DNA of 64,000 nt. It comes from RGIG2206 sp045577615. Lineage in GTDB: Bacteria; Bacillota; Clostridia; Oscillospirales; Acutalibacteraceae. Both the position numbers and the translations under genes were made by a program. The notes under the pieces were generated by a model. The model saw nothing but the letters and a program-made list of their open reading frames with translations, did no database searches and had not been told where the DNA came from. Within the stretch, counting starts at the first letter, position 1, and each line of letters starts with the position of its first letter. Shown here piece after piece: positions 56,836-64,000 of this stretch. The stretch is from assembly GCA_045577615.1 (NCBI GenBank), contig JAZNIT010000034.1, positions 50,856 to 114,855 of the forward strand. The letters run 5' to 3'.

Positions 56836-57065
56836 ATTCCTGCAGATTTTATCATGACTTTCAAATATTGAATGCTTGACGACGACAACTCAAACACGTT
56901 TTCTAAAAAATCAAATAACCCGCCAATTTGCGTGATTATCAGACCCAAAACACAACAAACCGCTGCAATAGATATAACGGACGCAAAATCGGTATGAGTT
57001 TGTTTTAATATAAAGCTGATAATCGCAGACACAACGCAAAACACTGCTATCAGTAGAACGTTCAT
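56679..57065 (-). CDS. spoIIIAD: stage III sporulation protein AD
   Basis: 128 residues with four membrane segments: MNVLLIAVFCVVSAIISFIL, FASVISIAAVCCVLGLII, IQYLKVMIKSAGICFLSHCG and VLASKVSIILMSLPFFTELL. ECGQPTISQTIVLASK is a family pattern. Component of the engulfment channel. Confidence 0.93.
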   Translation of the reverse strand: MNVLLIAVFCVVSAIISFILKQTHTDFASVISIAAVCCVLGLIITQIGGLFDFLENVFELSSSSIQYLKVMIKSAGICFLSHCGSVICKECGQPTISQTIVLASKVSIILMSLPFFTELLKVVSSLSQ

Positions 57066-57256
57066 ATATCAAAAAGCCTTCTTATTGTTTCAAACAAATC
57101 GCTTATTTGCGTTACCAGCATCATAAGCACAACCACTACACCAGCAACAGTAGTCATCATTGCCTGCTCTTCTCTGCCGGTACGCAACAACACTTGATTT
57201 AGAACGGCCACAATTATACCAACCGCCGCAATCTTAAATATTAAATCAATATCCAT
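57062..57256 (-). CDS. spoIIIAC: stage III sporulation protein AC
   Basis: 64 residues with two membrane segments: DLIFKIAAVGIIVAVLNQVL, LRTGREEQAMMTTVAGVVVV and LMMLVTQISDLFETIRRLF. The GREE loop is characteristic. It overlaps spoIIIAD by 4 bp. Confidence 0.94.
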   Translation of the reverse strand: MDIDLIFKIAAVGIIVAVLNQVLLRTGREEQAMMTTVAGVVVVLMMLVTQISDLFETIRRLFDI

Positions 57257-57266
57257 ATACGCTCCA

Positions 57267-57692
57267 TCAGATTAAAACTATAACAATAAACAAGCCGGAG
57301 ATAAAACCTAACGACAGACTCAATTTTTTACTATGTTTGTATTTGACTTCAATATCATCAACACGCTTATTTATTTGCAACAAAGCCAACTCAAGAGCAT
57401 TTTTCTCACTCTCGTAATCTCTGATTCCCATCGAATTAAAATATTCAAGAGCTATACCGTATATGCCGGCTTCAACTGCTCCTGTTTCGTTTAAATGAGT
57501 AAACCTGTCAAAATCAACCAATTCAATTATCTTTTGTTTGTCAAAGCGAGAATACTTAAAAAGCATATTAATTTTGTTCATAGCTTGAGCCAGCGCAAGC
57601 GTATTCTTTAATTTTTTATTTTGATATTCATATATGTAAAACCCTATAACAACGCAAAATACAAACAACAAAAACACACCAAAAGTTCTCAT
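57267..57692 (-). CDS. spoIIIAB: stage III sporulation protein AB
   Basis: 141 residues. N-terminal membrane segment (FGVFLLFVFCVVIGFYIYEY), a helical soluble domain with ALAQAMNKINMLFKYSR and YDYESEKNALELALLQINKRV-like helices, and a C-terminal membrane segment (LSLGFISGLFIVIVLI). Resembles the GspF fold; overlaps spoIIIAA by 4 bp. Confidence 0.92.
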   Translation of the reverse strand: MRTFGVFLLFVFCVVIGFYIYEYQNKKLKNTLALAQAMNKINMLFKYSRFDKQKIIELVDFDRFTHLNETGAVEAGIYGIALEYFNSMGIRDYESEKNALELALLQINKRVDDIEVKYKHSKKLSLSLGFISGLFIVIVLI

Positions 57693-58540
57693 ATCGTAAC
57701 ACCGCCAACATATCGGCTGTCTTCAATTGCAAATGTGTTTTTATTGAGTTGTACAATTAAATCGAAGTCATCAATATCTACAGCTATTTTTTTTAGTCGC
57801 GCACACACGTCATCAATGCTGTCTGAGTGAATTGTTGCAAAAACTTTAACGCCGCATTTTACACATTGATTTATTGTGTTTGCATCATCAGCTAACTCAT
57901 CAAAGGCGATAATATCAGGATTCATAAACTTAAGCGCCATTCCTGCGCTATCCACCTTGTTTCTATACGAAATTACGTCTGTACAAGCACCAATATCAAA
58001 ATCGCCTGCAATTTCACCTTTTTCATCAAGTATACAAACATTGTTTAACATATTAGAATATCTGCGACACAATTCACGCAGAACAGTAGTTTTTCCGCTG
58101 CACGGCGGACCAGAAATTAAAACGGATTTTACCTTTTTATTCAACAAAAAATATATCGGTAAATCAGCATCGGCAACCTGTTTTGCTATCCTTATATTTA
58201 ATGATTGAATGTCTTGCAGGTTATAATCCTTTTCACTAAAAGAGCCGCACACTCCGGCACGACATCCGTTACGCATTGATATATAACCGTTACTTATCAT
58301 ATTCTCGCGTGAATACAAGGAGTGCTCACATAAATTATCAAAAATTACAGAAAGGTCGTCCTTAGTTACTAAAACATCGTCCCTGCCGCACGTTAATATG
58401 CATCTTTCATTTTTAGACACAACAACCAACGGCTTGTTCACTCTGAAACGAATTTCATTTATAGTTTTGTTATTATTAAACTCTTTCAGACTTAAAAAAA
58501 GTTTTTCAGGCAGTGCATACTCAATATTTTCAATGTCCAA
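57689..58540 (-). CDS. spoIIIAA: stage III sporulation protein AA, ATPase
   Basis: 283 residues, TTG start at 58540 with GGAGGG 8 nt upstream. Walker A LISGPPCSGKTTVLREL, Walker B DIIAFDELADDAN, and the N-terminal region EIRFRVNKPLVV. GspE/VirB11-like secretion ATPase energising the SpoIIIA-SpoIIQ channel. First gene of the eight-gene operon, all eight present and in canonical order. Confidence 0.95.
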   Translation of the reverse strand: MDIENIEYALPEKLFLSLKEFNNNKTINEIRFRVNKPLVVVSKNERCILTCGRDDVLVTKDDLSVIFDNLCEHSLYSRENMISNGYISMRNGCRAGVCGSFSEKDYNLQDIQSLNIRIAKQVADADLPIYFLLNKKVKSVLISGPPCSGKTTVLRELCRRYSNMLNNVCILDEKGEIAGDFDIGACTDVISYRNKVDSAGMALKFMNPDIIAFDELADDANTINQCVKCGVKVFATIHSDSIDDVCARLKKIAVDIDDFDLIVQLNKNTFAIEDSRYVGGVTI

Positions 58541-58563
58541 ATCCTTGTCCCTCCTTTTTATAT

Positions 58564-58592
58564 AAATTATGTTAAATAAACTACTAATAGAA
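58564..58592 (-). promoter_or_regulatory. putative sigma-E promoter of spoIIIAA-AH
   Basis: Minus strand TTCTATT (58592-58586), 14-bp spacer, CATAATTT (58571-58564); compare the sigma-E consensus KMATATT-N14-CATACAHT. sigma E is known to transcribe this operon, and sigE itself lies at 3 kb. Confidence 0.5.
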
Positions 58593-58605
58593 CATCAAAT
58601 ACTTG

Positions 58606-58634
58606 TTGCAAAATGTCGAAAGGTTTGTTATAAT
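58606..58634 (+). promoter_or_regulatory. sigma-A promoter of the DivIVA-like gene with a Spo0A box
   Basis: TTGCAA (58606-58611), 17-bp spacer, TATAAT (58629-58634). The exact 0A box TGTCGAA lies at 58614-58620 between the two hexamers, a position where Spo0A would repress. Confidence 0.7.
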
Positions 58635-58660
58635 ATCTTTGTATGTAAGGAGGGATAATT

Positions 58661-59248
58661 ATGGGCAAAAAATTCGGTACATCAATGTTTGGTTTTAAGC
58701 GCAGAATGGTAATCGATTACATTGAATCTGTCAACGTGGAGCATACCGAAGTTATAAATAATTTAACCCAACAGCTCAACAACACCAATCAAGCCCTCAA
58801 TGACGCAAAAGCTGAGAATTCAGCACTTAAAAATAATTTGAAAGTTTGTGAAGAACAACTTACAAATCTTAATTTGATGGCTCAAGAATTAAGACGCCGC
58901 ATTGAAGAAAACGAGCAAATGCACCAAAAAATCGGTGACATTTTTGTAGAAGCAAAAAATTCAGCCAATACTATCATCGAAAATGCTACAGAAAGTGCTC
59001 ATTCTATTGTCCGCTCTGCTAACGAGTGTGCAGCCAATACATTAGATGATATTGCTCAAACCCGTTCAAAGTTAGATAATGTTCGTTCGGATTTAAGCAA
59101 AATGCTCAACGAATTTGATAGTGCTCTTAATTCAATTTCTGCTTCGCTTGATAAAGCAAAGTCGGATATTAAACCAAACGGTTTTAAAGTGAATACAGAG
59201 ATTACAGAGGACGATTTAATCGGCGGCTCTGTAATTCAAAATCCATAA
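58661..59248 (+). CDS. DivIVA-like coiled-coil protein
   Basis: 195 residues. N-terminus FGTSMFGFKRRMVIDYIESV resembles the membrane-binding part of DivIVA (with the exposed Phe and Arg residues), followed by a coiled coil (about 25-100, QQLNNTNQALNDAKAENSALKNN...) and a second helical part (105-175). Probably a septum or pole organiser, perhaps relevant to sporulation given its 0A box and its position divergent from spoIIIAA. True divIVA may lie elsewhere. Confidence 0.7.
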   Translation: MGKKFGTSMFGFKRRMVIDYIESVNVEHTEVINNLTQQLNNTNQALNDAKAENSALKNNLKVCEEQLTNLNLMAQELRRRIEENEQMHQKIGDIFVEAKNSANTIIENATESAHSIVRSANECAANTLDDIAQTRSKLDNVRSDLSKMLNEFDSALNSISASLDKAKSDIKPNGFKVNTEITEDDLIGGSVIQNP

Positions 59249-59346
59249 ATTGCAACCACCTTTAATTCGGTACGGGATACCGACAAGGTCATGGCAAACA
59301 CCCTAACCTTGTCACATCTCGACAAGGTTATTTTTATGAGGTAGTT
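59249..59346 (+). ncRNA. pyrR leader attenuator
   Basis: Three mutually exclusive pairing segments: GACAAGGT (59282-59289), AACCTTGTC (59305-59313) and GACAAGGTT (59321-59329) followed by ATTTTT. The middle piece pairs with either the first (antiterminator) or the third (terminator). A small hairpin CGGTA/TACCG (59268-59282) precedes. PyrR of Firmicutes regulates pyr genes in this way; the usual PyrR-binding loop consensus is not clearly present. Confidence 0.65.
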
Positions 59347-59877
59347 ATGACATACGAAAAAGTTCTTATGGATGGCGTTGCGGTTGACCGCACACTTTCT
59401 CGCTTGGCCCATCAGATAATTGAATACAACGATTCGATTGATAACATTTGTCTTATCGGCATACTTCGCAAAGGCGCACCTTTTGCAGATATTCTTGCTA
59501 AAAAGATTGAGCAGTTCAGCGGTGTTAAAGTTCCTACCGGTAAATTAGATATATCTTCCTATCGTGACGACTTTAAGAGTGATAGCCACACTAATCAAAC
59601 CGATATTTCATTCGACATCGTTGGCAAAACAGTTATATTAATCGACGACGTTATCTTTACCGGCAGAACAACACGCGCCGCAATGGATGCAATTATTAAT
59701 GTAGGAAGACCCGCTAAAATTCAACTTGCTGTTTTAATAGACCGTGGTCACAGAGAATTACCTATTCGCGGCGACTACGTTGGCAAAAATGTGCCAACAT
59801 CACAAAACGAGCGCATTTTGGTAAAATGGCCTGAGTTTGACTCAGAGCTGGCAGTTATATTAAAATCCGATAAATAA
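59347..59877 (+). CDS. pyrR: bifunctional PyrR, pyr attenuation protein and uracil phosphoribosyltransferase
   Basis: 176 residues. LSRLAHQIIEYNDSIDNICLIGILRKGAPFADILAKKI, the PRPP-binding loop VILIDDVIFTGRTTRAAMDAI, and RGHRELPIRGDYVGKNVPTS are family signatures. It binds pyr mRNA when UMP is high and promotes termination. The leader upstream and uraA downstream form an autoregulated unit. Confidence 0.96.
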   Translation: MTYEKVLMDGVAVDRTLSRLAHQIIEYNDSIDNICLIGILRKGAPFADILAKKIEQFSGVKVPTGKLDISSYRDDFKSDSHTNQTDISFDIVGKTVILIDDVIFTGRTTRAAMDAIINVGRPAKIQLAVLIDRGHRELPIRGDYVGKNVPTSQNERILVKWPEFDSELAVILKSDK

Positions 59878-59915
59878 CGCGCAAGCGTATTTATATAATT
59901 TAAGGAGGAAGTATT

Positions 59916-61268
59916 ATGAAACTCATCTATGGCATCCAAGACCGCCCTAAGTTTGGCCAGTTGCTTGTATTTGCAGTACAGCAATTGCTCGCAATTATGG
60001 CGGCAACTCTCGTTGTGCCGATCATCATCGGCAATGGTATGCAGCCCACCGCTGCATTGTTTGGTGCAGGCGTAGGCACTCTTGTGTACGTACTTTTCAC
60101 CAAAGCAAAGAGTCCTGTTTTTCTCGGCTCATCCTTTGCCTTCTTGTCATCTATGGCAGCCGCATTTGCAGGCGGTGTCAGCGCAAGCCTCGGTTATCTT
60201 GGCTTGATCATCGGTGCCGCATTTGCAGGCCTTGTTTACGTTGTTATTGCTCTTATCGTTAAGTTTGCAGGCGTAAACTGGATTGATAAGCTTATGCCCA
60301 AGCAGGTAATAGGACCCACTGTTTCTATCATAGGTTTGTCACTTGCAGGCAATGCTATCGGTGATTTGCAGACCGGTGGCTTCAAAACTGCAGAGGGTGT
60401 TGCTACTGCAAATGTATTTATTGCTATTCTTTGCGGTCTTGTCGCTTTGTTTGTTACAATGTTCTGCTCGGTTTATGGCAAAAAGATGCTTCAACTTATT
60501 CCCTTCATCATCGGTATCATTTCAGGTTATGCTGTTGCTGCAATCTTCACCATAATCGGTATTGCTACCGACAATGCAAGCCTTATGGTTATTAACTTCG
60601 GAGTATTCAACAACCTTGAAATCTTCACCTTGCCTGACTTCACCTTTCTCACCGCTATTAATGGTGTAGGCGAGCTCAACGGTGACTATATCAGTATGAT
60701 TGCTATGGCATACGTTCCTGTGGCTTTCGTTGTATTTGCCGAGCACATTGCTGACCACAAGAACATCTCTTCTATCATCGAGAAGGATCTCCTTAAGGAG
60801 CCCGGCCTTCACAGAACTCTTCTTGGTGACGGCGTAGGTTCTATTGTTGGCTCAATCTTTGGTGGTTGCCGCAACACCACCTACGGTGAGTCTGTTGCTT
60901 GTGTTGCTATCACCGGTAACGCTTCTGTATTCACCATCATCACAGCTGCAATTATGGCAATCATCATTTCATTCTTTGCTCCCTTCGTAGCATTTGTTAA
61001 CTCTATTCCCTCTTGCGTAATGGGCGGCATCTGCATGGCTCTTTATGGCTTCATCGCAGTTAGCGGTCTTAAGATGATCCAGAAGGTTGATCTTGAGGAC
61101 AACAAGAACCTCTTCACCGTATCTGTTATCTTGATTGCAGGTATCGGTGGCTTGGTACTTAACTTTGGTGGCATCACTATAACTTCTATCGCAACCGCTC
61201 TTATTCTTGGTATCATCACCAACATTGTTCTTTCTAAGAAGGGCGAAAAAGCTGCAGATGATGAATAA
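59916..61268 (+). CDS. uraA: uracil permease (NCS2 family)
   Basis: 450 residues, about 12-14 membrane segments. Begins MKLIYGIQDRPKFGQLLVFAVQQLLAIMAATLVVP and has the NCS2 motifs QVIGPTVSIIGLSLAGNA, FAEHIADHKNISSI and GGCRNTTYGES. Takes up uracil with protons. Linkage to pyrR supports uracil rather than xanthine. C-ending codons dominate, suggesting high expression. Confidence 0.92.
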   Translation: MKLIYGIQDRPKFGQLLVFAVQQLLAIMAATLVVPIIIGNGMQPTAALFGAGVGTLVYVLFTKAKSPVFLGSSFAFLSSMAAAFAGGVSASLGYLGLIIGAAFAGLVYVVIALIVKFAGVNWIDKLMPKQVIGPTVSIIGLSLAGNAIGDLQTGGFKTAEGVATANVFIAILCGLVALFVTMFCSVYGKKMLQLIPFIIGIISGYAVAAIFTIIGIATDNASLMVINFGVFNNLEIFTLPDFTFLTAINGVGELNGDYISMIAMAYVPVAFVVFAEHIADHKNISSIIEKDLLKEPGLHRTLLGDGVGSIVGSIFGGCRNTTYGESVACVAITGNASVFTIITAAIMAIIISFFAPFVAFVNSIPSCVMGGICMALYGFIAVSGLKMIQKVDLEDNKNLFTVSVILIAGIGGLVLNFGGITITSIATALILGIITNIVLSKKGEKAADDE

Positions 61269-61302
61269 AAATTCTCTTTAAGTTGATTTTATTCATTTAC
61301 TA

Positions 61303-61331
61303 TTGCATTTTTAACTAAATAGTTGTATAAT
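61303..61331 (+). promoter_or_regulatory. sigma-A promoter of the amino-acid transporter operon
   Basis: TTGCAT (61303-61308), 17-bp spacer, TATAAT (61326-61331); the start codon is 32 bp further. Confidence 0.72.
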
Positions 61332-61362
61332 CCATATACAATATTTATTTGGAGGAAAAACT

Positions 61363-62199
61363 ATGAAAAAACTTATTAGTTTGATTCTTGTAGCTGTTAT
61401 GCTGCTCACCTTTGCAGCTTGCGGCGGCGCAAAAACTGCAAAGGTTATTGACATCGACCTTACCGATGAGTTGTATGCTTTCGGTGTTGACAAGGACCAG
61501 CCCGAATTGCTTGCACAGGTAAATGACTTCATTAAAAAGATTAAGAAAGACGGTACACTTGAGGAGATTTGCAACAAATATTTCTCTGACGGTACTCCCA
61601 CCCCTGTAACCTCTGCAAAAGAAGACAGCAGCAAAGACCAGCTTGTTGTTGCAACCAATGCTGAATTTGAGCCCTTCGAATATACCAAGGGTGACAAGTT
61701 CCTTGGCATTGATATGGAGATTGCAAAGTTGCTTGCTGATGAGCTTGGCAAAGAGCTTGTTATCAAACATATGGACTTTGACTCAGTTTGCCTCGCTGTA
61801 GGTCAGCACAAATGTGACATTGCTATGGCCGGCCTTACCGTAAACGAAGAGCGTGAAGAGCACGTAACCTTCTCTGAATCATACTACACTGCATCACAGA
61901 AACTTATCGTAAAATCTGATGATAAGACCTTTGATGATTGCAAAACTGCAGAAGATGTAGAAAAGATTCTTAAGTCATTTGATAAAAAGACTAAGATTGG
62001 TGTTCAGAACGGTACCACCGGTCAGCTTTACACCGAAGGCAACGCTGATTGGGACTTTGAAGGTTTTAACGTAGATTGCATCGGTTACAAGAACGGCTCA
62101 CTTGCTGTAACCTCTATGCTTGACGGCAACATTGATTACGTTATTATTGACGCTGCTCCTGCCGATTGCATTGTTAAAGCAATCAACAAAAACGCCTAA
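61363..62199 (+). CDS. amino-acid ABC transporter substrate-binding lipoprotein, apparently circularly permuted
   Basis: 278 residues. Lipoprotein signal MKKLISLILVAVMLLTFAAC. Residues ~29-75 (DIDLTDELYAFGVDKDQPEL, LAQVNDFIKKIKKDGTLEEI, CNKYFSDG) look like the usual C-terminal end of a family 3 binding protein; after a linker (TPTPVTSAKEDSSKDQ) comes the usual N-terminal start LVVATNAEFEPFEYT and the rest (FLGIDMEIAKLLADELGKEL, DIAMAGLTVNEEREEHVTFS, KTKIGVQNGTTGQLY, NIDYVIIDAAPADCIV). The protein then stops at AINKNA, where a normal family member would continue with its C-terminal end. Adjacent permease and ATPase genes confirm the transporter role. Confidence 0.9.
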   Translation: MKKLISLILVAVMLLTFAACGGAKTAKVIDIDLTDELYAFGVDKDQPELLAQVNDFIKKIKKDGTLEEICNKYFSDGTPTPVTSAKEDSSKDQLVVATNAEFEPFEYTKGDKFLGIDMEIAKLLADELGKELVIKHMDFDSVCLAVGQHKCDIAMAGLTVNEEREEHVTFSESYYTASQKLIVKSDDKTFDDCKTAEDVEKILKSFDKKTKIGVQNGTTGQLYTEGNADWDFEGFNVDCIGYKNGSLAVTSMLDGNIDYVIIDAAPADCIVKAINKNA

Positions 62200-62217
62200 T
62201 TTCATTTTTTCAATAAC

Positions 62218-62246
62218 AAATACCCCACCTGATGGGCGGGGTATTT
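62218..62246 (+). terminator. attenuator-like stem-loop between binding protein and permease genes
   Basis: Stem AAATACCCC / GGGGTATTT (62218-62226, 62238-62246) with inner CC/GG pairing. A weak T-tract (the arm TTT plus GTTA) should let some transcription through, giving more binding protein than permease. Confidence 0.65.
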
Positions 62247-62270
62247 GTTATATATAAAGGAATAGTGTTT

Positions 62271-63056
62271 ATGGATTTTATTGAAGTAATTTTAGATTTT
62301 TTCTCAAATGCATACGAAAAAGTTTATGCATTTTTTGCTGAGCTCTTTAGACCGATTTCATTAAAGCTTGACTCTTTTTGGGAGCAATTTTACGAATACC
62401 AGGGCTACAACAAGGTTGTAGAAGGTCTTAAAAATACACTTATAATAGCCGTTATGGGTCTGATTATCGGCTCTTTAATAGGCACCCTTATTGCCGCAGT
62501 CAGAGTAATGCCCAAATACAAAAAACTTCCTCGCTTCTTGAACGGTGTTTGCTCTGTTTATGTCTCTTTCTTCAGAGGCACTCCTATGGTAGTTCAGTTG
62601 CTGTTATTTTACTATGTGTTCTTCCCTCTTATGGGCGTGAACATATCTTCAATTGCTGTATCAATTTTAGTTTTCGGTTTAAACAGCGGCGCATACATAT
62701 CAGAAATAATGCGTGGCGGCATCTTGTCTGTTGACTCCGGACAGATGGAGGGCGGCAGAGCAATGGGACTCACCTTTTCTGCCACAATGGTAAAAATAGT
62801 TATACCCCAAGCCGTAAAAAATATTTTACCAACAATGGGCAACGAATTTATAACGCTTATTAAAGAAACCTCTATTGTAAGCTTTGTTGGCGCCAGCGAC
62901 CTTTACAGAGCGTTTAACAATATAGGAACTAACTCATATGAATTTATGATTCCTTATCTTGCAATGGCTGTTATATATATTATTCTTGTATTATTAATAA
63001 CCTTGCTTATTAGAATAATGGAAAGGAGACTGAGAAAAAGTGATAGAAGTATGTAA
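62271..63056 (+). CDS. amino-acid ABC transporter permease
   Basis: 261 residues from ATG 62271 (AAAGGAATAG upstream; the earlier in-frame ATG overlaps the stem-loop). Five or more membrane segments; the EAA coupling loop is EGGRAMGLTFSATMVKIVIPQAVKNILP. HisM/GlnP family. N-terminal ~50 residues form an additional amphipathic region (AYEKVYAFFAELFRPISLKL). It overlaps the ATPase gene by 17 bp. Confidence 0.93.
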   Translation: MDFIEVILDFFSNAYEKVYAFFAELFRPISLKLDSFWEQFYEYQGYNKVVEGLKNTLIIAVMGLIIGSLIGTLIAAVRVMPKYKKLPRFLNGVCSVYVSFFRGTPMVVQLLLFYYVFFPLMGVNISSIAVSILVFGLNSGAYISEIMRGGILSVDSGQMEGGRAMGLTFSATMVKIVIPQAVKNILPTMGNEFITLIKETSIVSFVGASDLYRAFNNIGTNSYEFMIPYLAMAVIYIILVLLITLLIRIMERRLRKSDRSM

Positions 63057-63837
63057 TCTTCACAAAAGCTTTGGTGACAACGAAGTTTTAAAAGGCATTA
63101 ACCTCACTATCAGCAAAGGCGAAATTGTTGTTATTCTCGGCCCTTCCGGCTCAGGAAAAAGCACATTGTTAAGATGTTTAAATTGTATGGAAGACCCTAC
63201 ATCAGGCAACATTTTCTTTCATGGTGTTGACATTGCAGATATGAGTGTTGATATTAATGTTCACCGTCAAAAGATGTGTATGGTATTTCAGCATTTCAAC
63301 CTGTTTAATAACAAGACTGTATTACAAAATCTTACACTTGCTCCTATATACGTAGCAAAGAAAAAGTCTAATAAGGCACGACTTGACAAGCTGTTTGGCA
63401 GAAGCTTTAACGAGAGTGATATTCGCTCTACGAAAGACATCACTGCAGAAGCTAAAGAAAATGCCATAAAATTGCTTGAACGCGTTGGTCTTAGTGATAA
63501 GGCAAATGAATACCCTTCAAAACTATCAGGCGGTCAGAAGCAACGTGTTGCGATTGTAAGAGCGCTTGCTATGAATCCCGATGTGATGCTTTTTGACGAG
63601 CCGACCTCTGCTCTCGACCCCGAGATGGTTGGCGAAGTTCTTGAGGTTATGAAGGACCTTGCAAAAGAAGGTATGACAATGGTAATAGTAACCCATGAAA
63701 TAGGCTTTGCACGCGAGGTAGCATCAAGAGTACTTTTCATTGATGAAGGCGTTATTCAAGAGGATGCCGCTCCCGAAGAAATATTTAATAATCCTCAAAA
63801 TCCCAGAACTAAAAGTTTCCTTTCAAAGGTACTTTAA
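63040..63837 (+). CDS. amino-acid ABC transporter ATP-binding protein
   Basis: 265 residues, GTG start. Walker A ILGPSGSGKSTLLRCLN, Q-loop CMVFQHFNLFNNKTVLQNLTLAP, signature KLSGGQKQRVAIVRAL, Walker B VMLFDEPTSALDPEMVGEV, switch VTHEIGFAREVA. GlnQ/HisP type. Between the Q-loop and signature it has an insertion of about 25 residues (KSNKARLDKLFGRSFNESDI and following) compared with the ~240-residue standard. Confidence 0.95.
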   Translation: MIEVCNLHKSFGDNEVLKGINLTISKGEIVVILGPSGSGKSTLLRCLNCMEDPTSGNIFFHGVDIADMSVDINVHRQKMCMVFQHFNLFNNKTVLQNLTLAPIYVAKKKSNKARLDKLFGRSFNESDIRSTKDITAEAKENAIKLLERVGLSDKANEYPSKLSGGQKQRVAIVRALAMNPDVMLFDEPTSALDPEMVGEVLEVMKDLAKEGMTMVIVTHEIGFAREVASRVLFIDEGVIQEDAAPEEIFNNPQNPRTKSFLSKVL

Positions 63838-63861
63838 AACAAACCACCCCACACAATTGTG

Positions 63862-63901
63862 ATATGCACCCCAAAAGTTAGACACTTTTGGAGGTGCATA
63901 T
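63862..63901 (+). terminator. long hairpin after the transporter genes, at the IS end
   Basis: Arms 63862-63878 and 63884-63901 pair (outer ATATGCACC with GGTGCATAT, inner CCAAAAGT with ACTTTTGG, one bulged base), loop TAGAC, followed by TTTTTATG. May act as terminator and is part of the IS left end. Confidence 0.6.
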
Positions 63902-64000
63902 TTTTATGGCAAAAAAAGGAACAATACAACAAAAGTATAGTGCAGAATTCAAAATAGGTGTTATAATGGATATGCGAGAACACCATATGGGATATCGAGA
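63865..64000 (+). mobile_element. left end of an IS3-like insertion sequence (cut by window end)
   Basis: TGCACCCCAAAAGTTAGAC at 63865 resembles the terminal inverted repeat of IS150-group IS3 elements, followed within 25 bp by a transposase-like OrfA. The exact boundary and target duplication cannot be seen. Confidence 0.6.
63906..64000 (+). CDS. IS3-family transposase OrfA, N-terminal fragment (3' end outside window)
   Basis: 31 residues visible: MAKKGTIQQKYSAEFKIGVI, then MDMREHHMGYR. The pattern KYSAEFKxxVI-x-MREHHxGYRE is the start of the helix-turn-helix OrfA of IS150-like IS3 elements. Downstream part lies outside. Confidence 0.7.
   Translation, partial: MAKKGTIQQKYSAEFKIGVIMDMREHHMGYR

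Noticed and set aside
61311..61770. Two minus-strand frames opposite the binding-protein gene
   Set aside because: Antisense of a clear lipoprotein gene; low complexity.

Overview
The window looks like the chromosome of an AT-rich, spore-forming low-GC Gram-positive, most likely a gut Clostridia member (Oscillospiraceae/Ruminococcaceae-like; this is inference from gene content and order, no marker gene was searched). Support: spoIIGA-sigE, a complete spoIIIAA-AH operon, spoIIM, a DivIVA-like protein, Gram-positive lipoprotein signals, TTG/GTG starts, strong GGAGG ribosome binding sites, and the clostridial operon nusB-M22-xseA-xseB-ispA-dxs-tlyA-nadK-argR-recN.

Layout. 1-3.7 kb: end of an HtrA-like protease, a small lipoprotein, gapA, then spoIIGA-sigE, the pair that makes and activates the mother-cell sigma factor. 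3.7-6.5 kb, minus strand: asd-dapA-dapB, the lysine/diaminopimelate branch, behind a clear promoter and a structured leader. 6.7-26.3 kb, plus strand: housekeeping genes: queA-tgt (queuosine), HAD phosphatase, a radical SAM/DUF2344 pair, rplS, rbgA, lepB, rnhB, yraN, dipeptidase, thrC, phosphoesterase, tig-clpP-clpX, prfA, tsaC/sua5, coaE, M18 peptidase. 26.4-29.6 kb: a D,D-carboxypeptidase, and an adaptor/permease pair with no ATPase beside it.

29.6-36.8 kb is the most interesting part. A tyrosine recombinase of Xer type is followed, 30 bp upstream of its start codon, by a 27-bp repeat that recurs 6,129 bp away. Between the repeats lies what reads as a complete small filamentous phage (inovirus-like) genome: coat-protein-like peptide, attenuator hairpin, secreted and C-terminally anchored pIII-like protein, five tiny membrane proteins, a Zot/pI-type ATPase, a hairpin-rich non-coding region, an XRE repressor with operator-promoter, an OB-fold-like ssDNA-binding candidate, and a rolling-circle Rep. 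The right junction is a perfect 14-4-14 palindrome resembling a dif site, and the gene orientation on both sides converges here (mostly plus to the left, minus to the right), so the phage probably sits in the host's chromosome-dimer resolution site near the replication terminus.

36.9-58.5 kb is almost entirely minus strand: a heterodimeric ABC exporter, a polytopic membrane protein, xerD-spoIIM, recN-argR-nadK-tlyA-dxs-DUF212-ispA-xseB-xseA-M22-nusB, an Asp23 protein, and spoIIIAH to spoIIIAA. 58.6-63.8 kb is plus strand: a DivIVA-like protein whose promoter carries a Spo0A box, pyrR-uraA behind an attenuator, and an amino-acid ABC transporter whose binding protein appears circularly permuted. 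An IS3-like element begins at the right edge.

No tRNA, rRNA or CRISPR array was seen. All family names rest on reading motifs and gene order; nothing was searched against a database.
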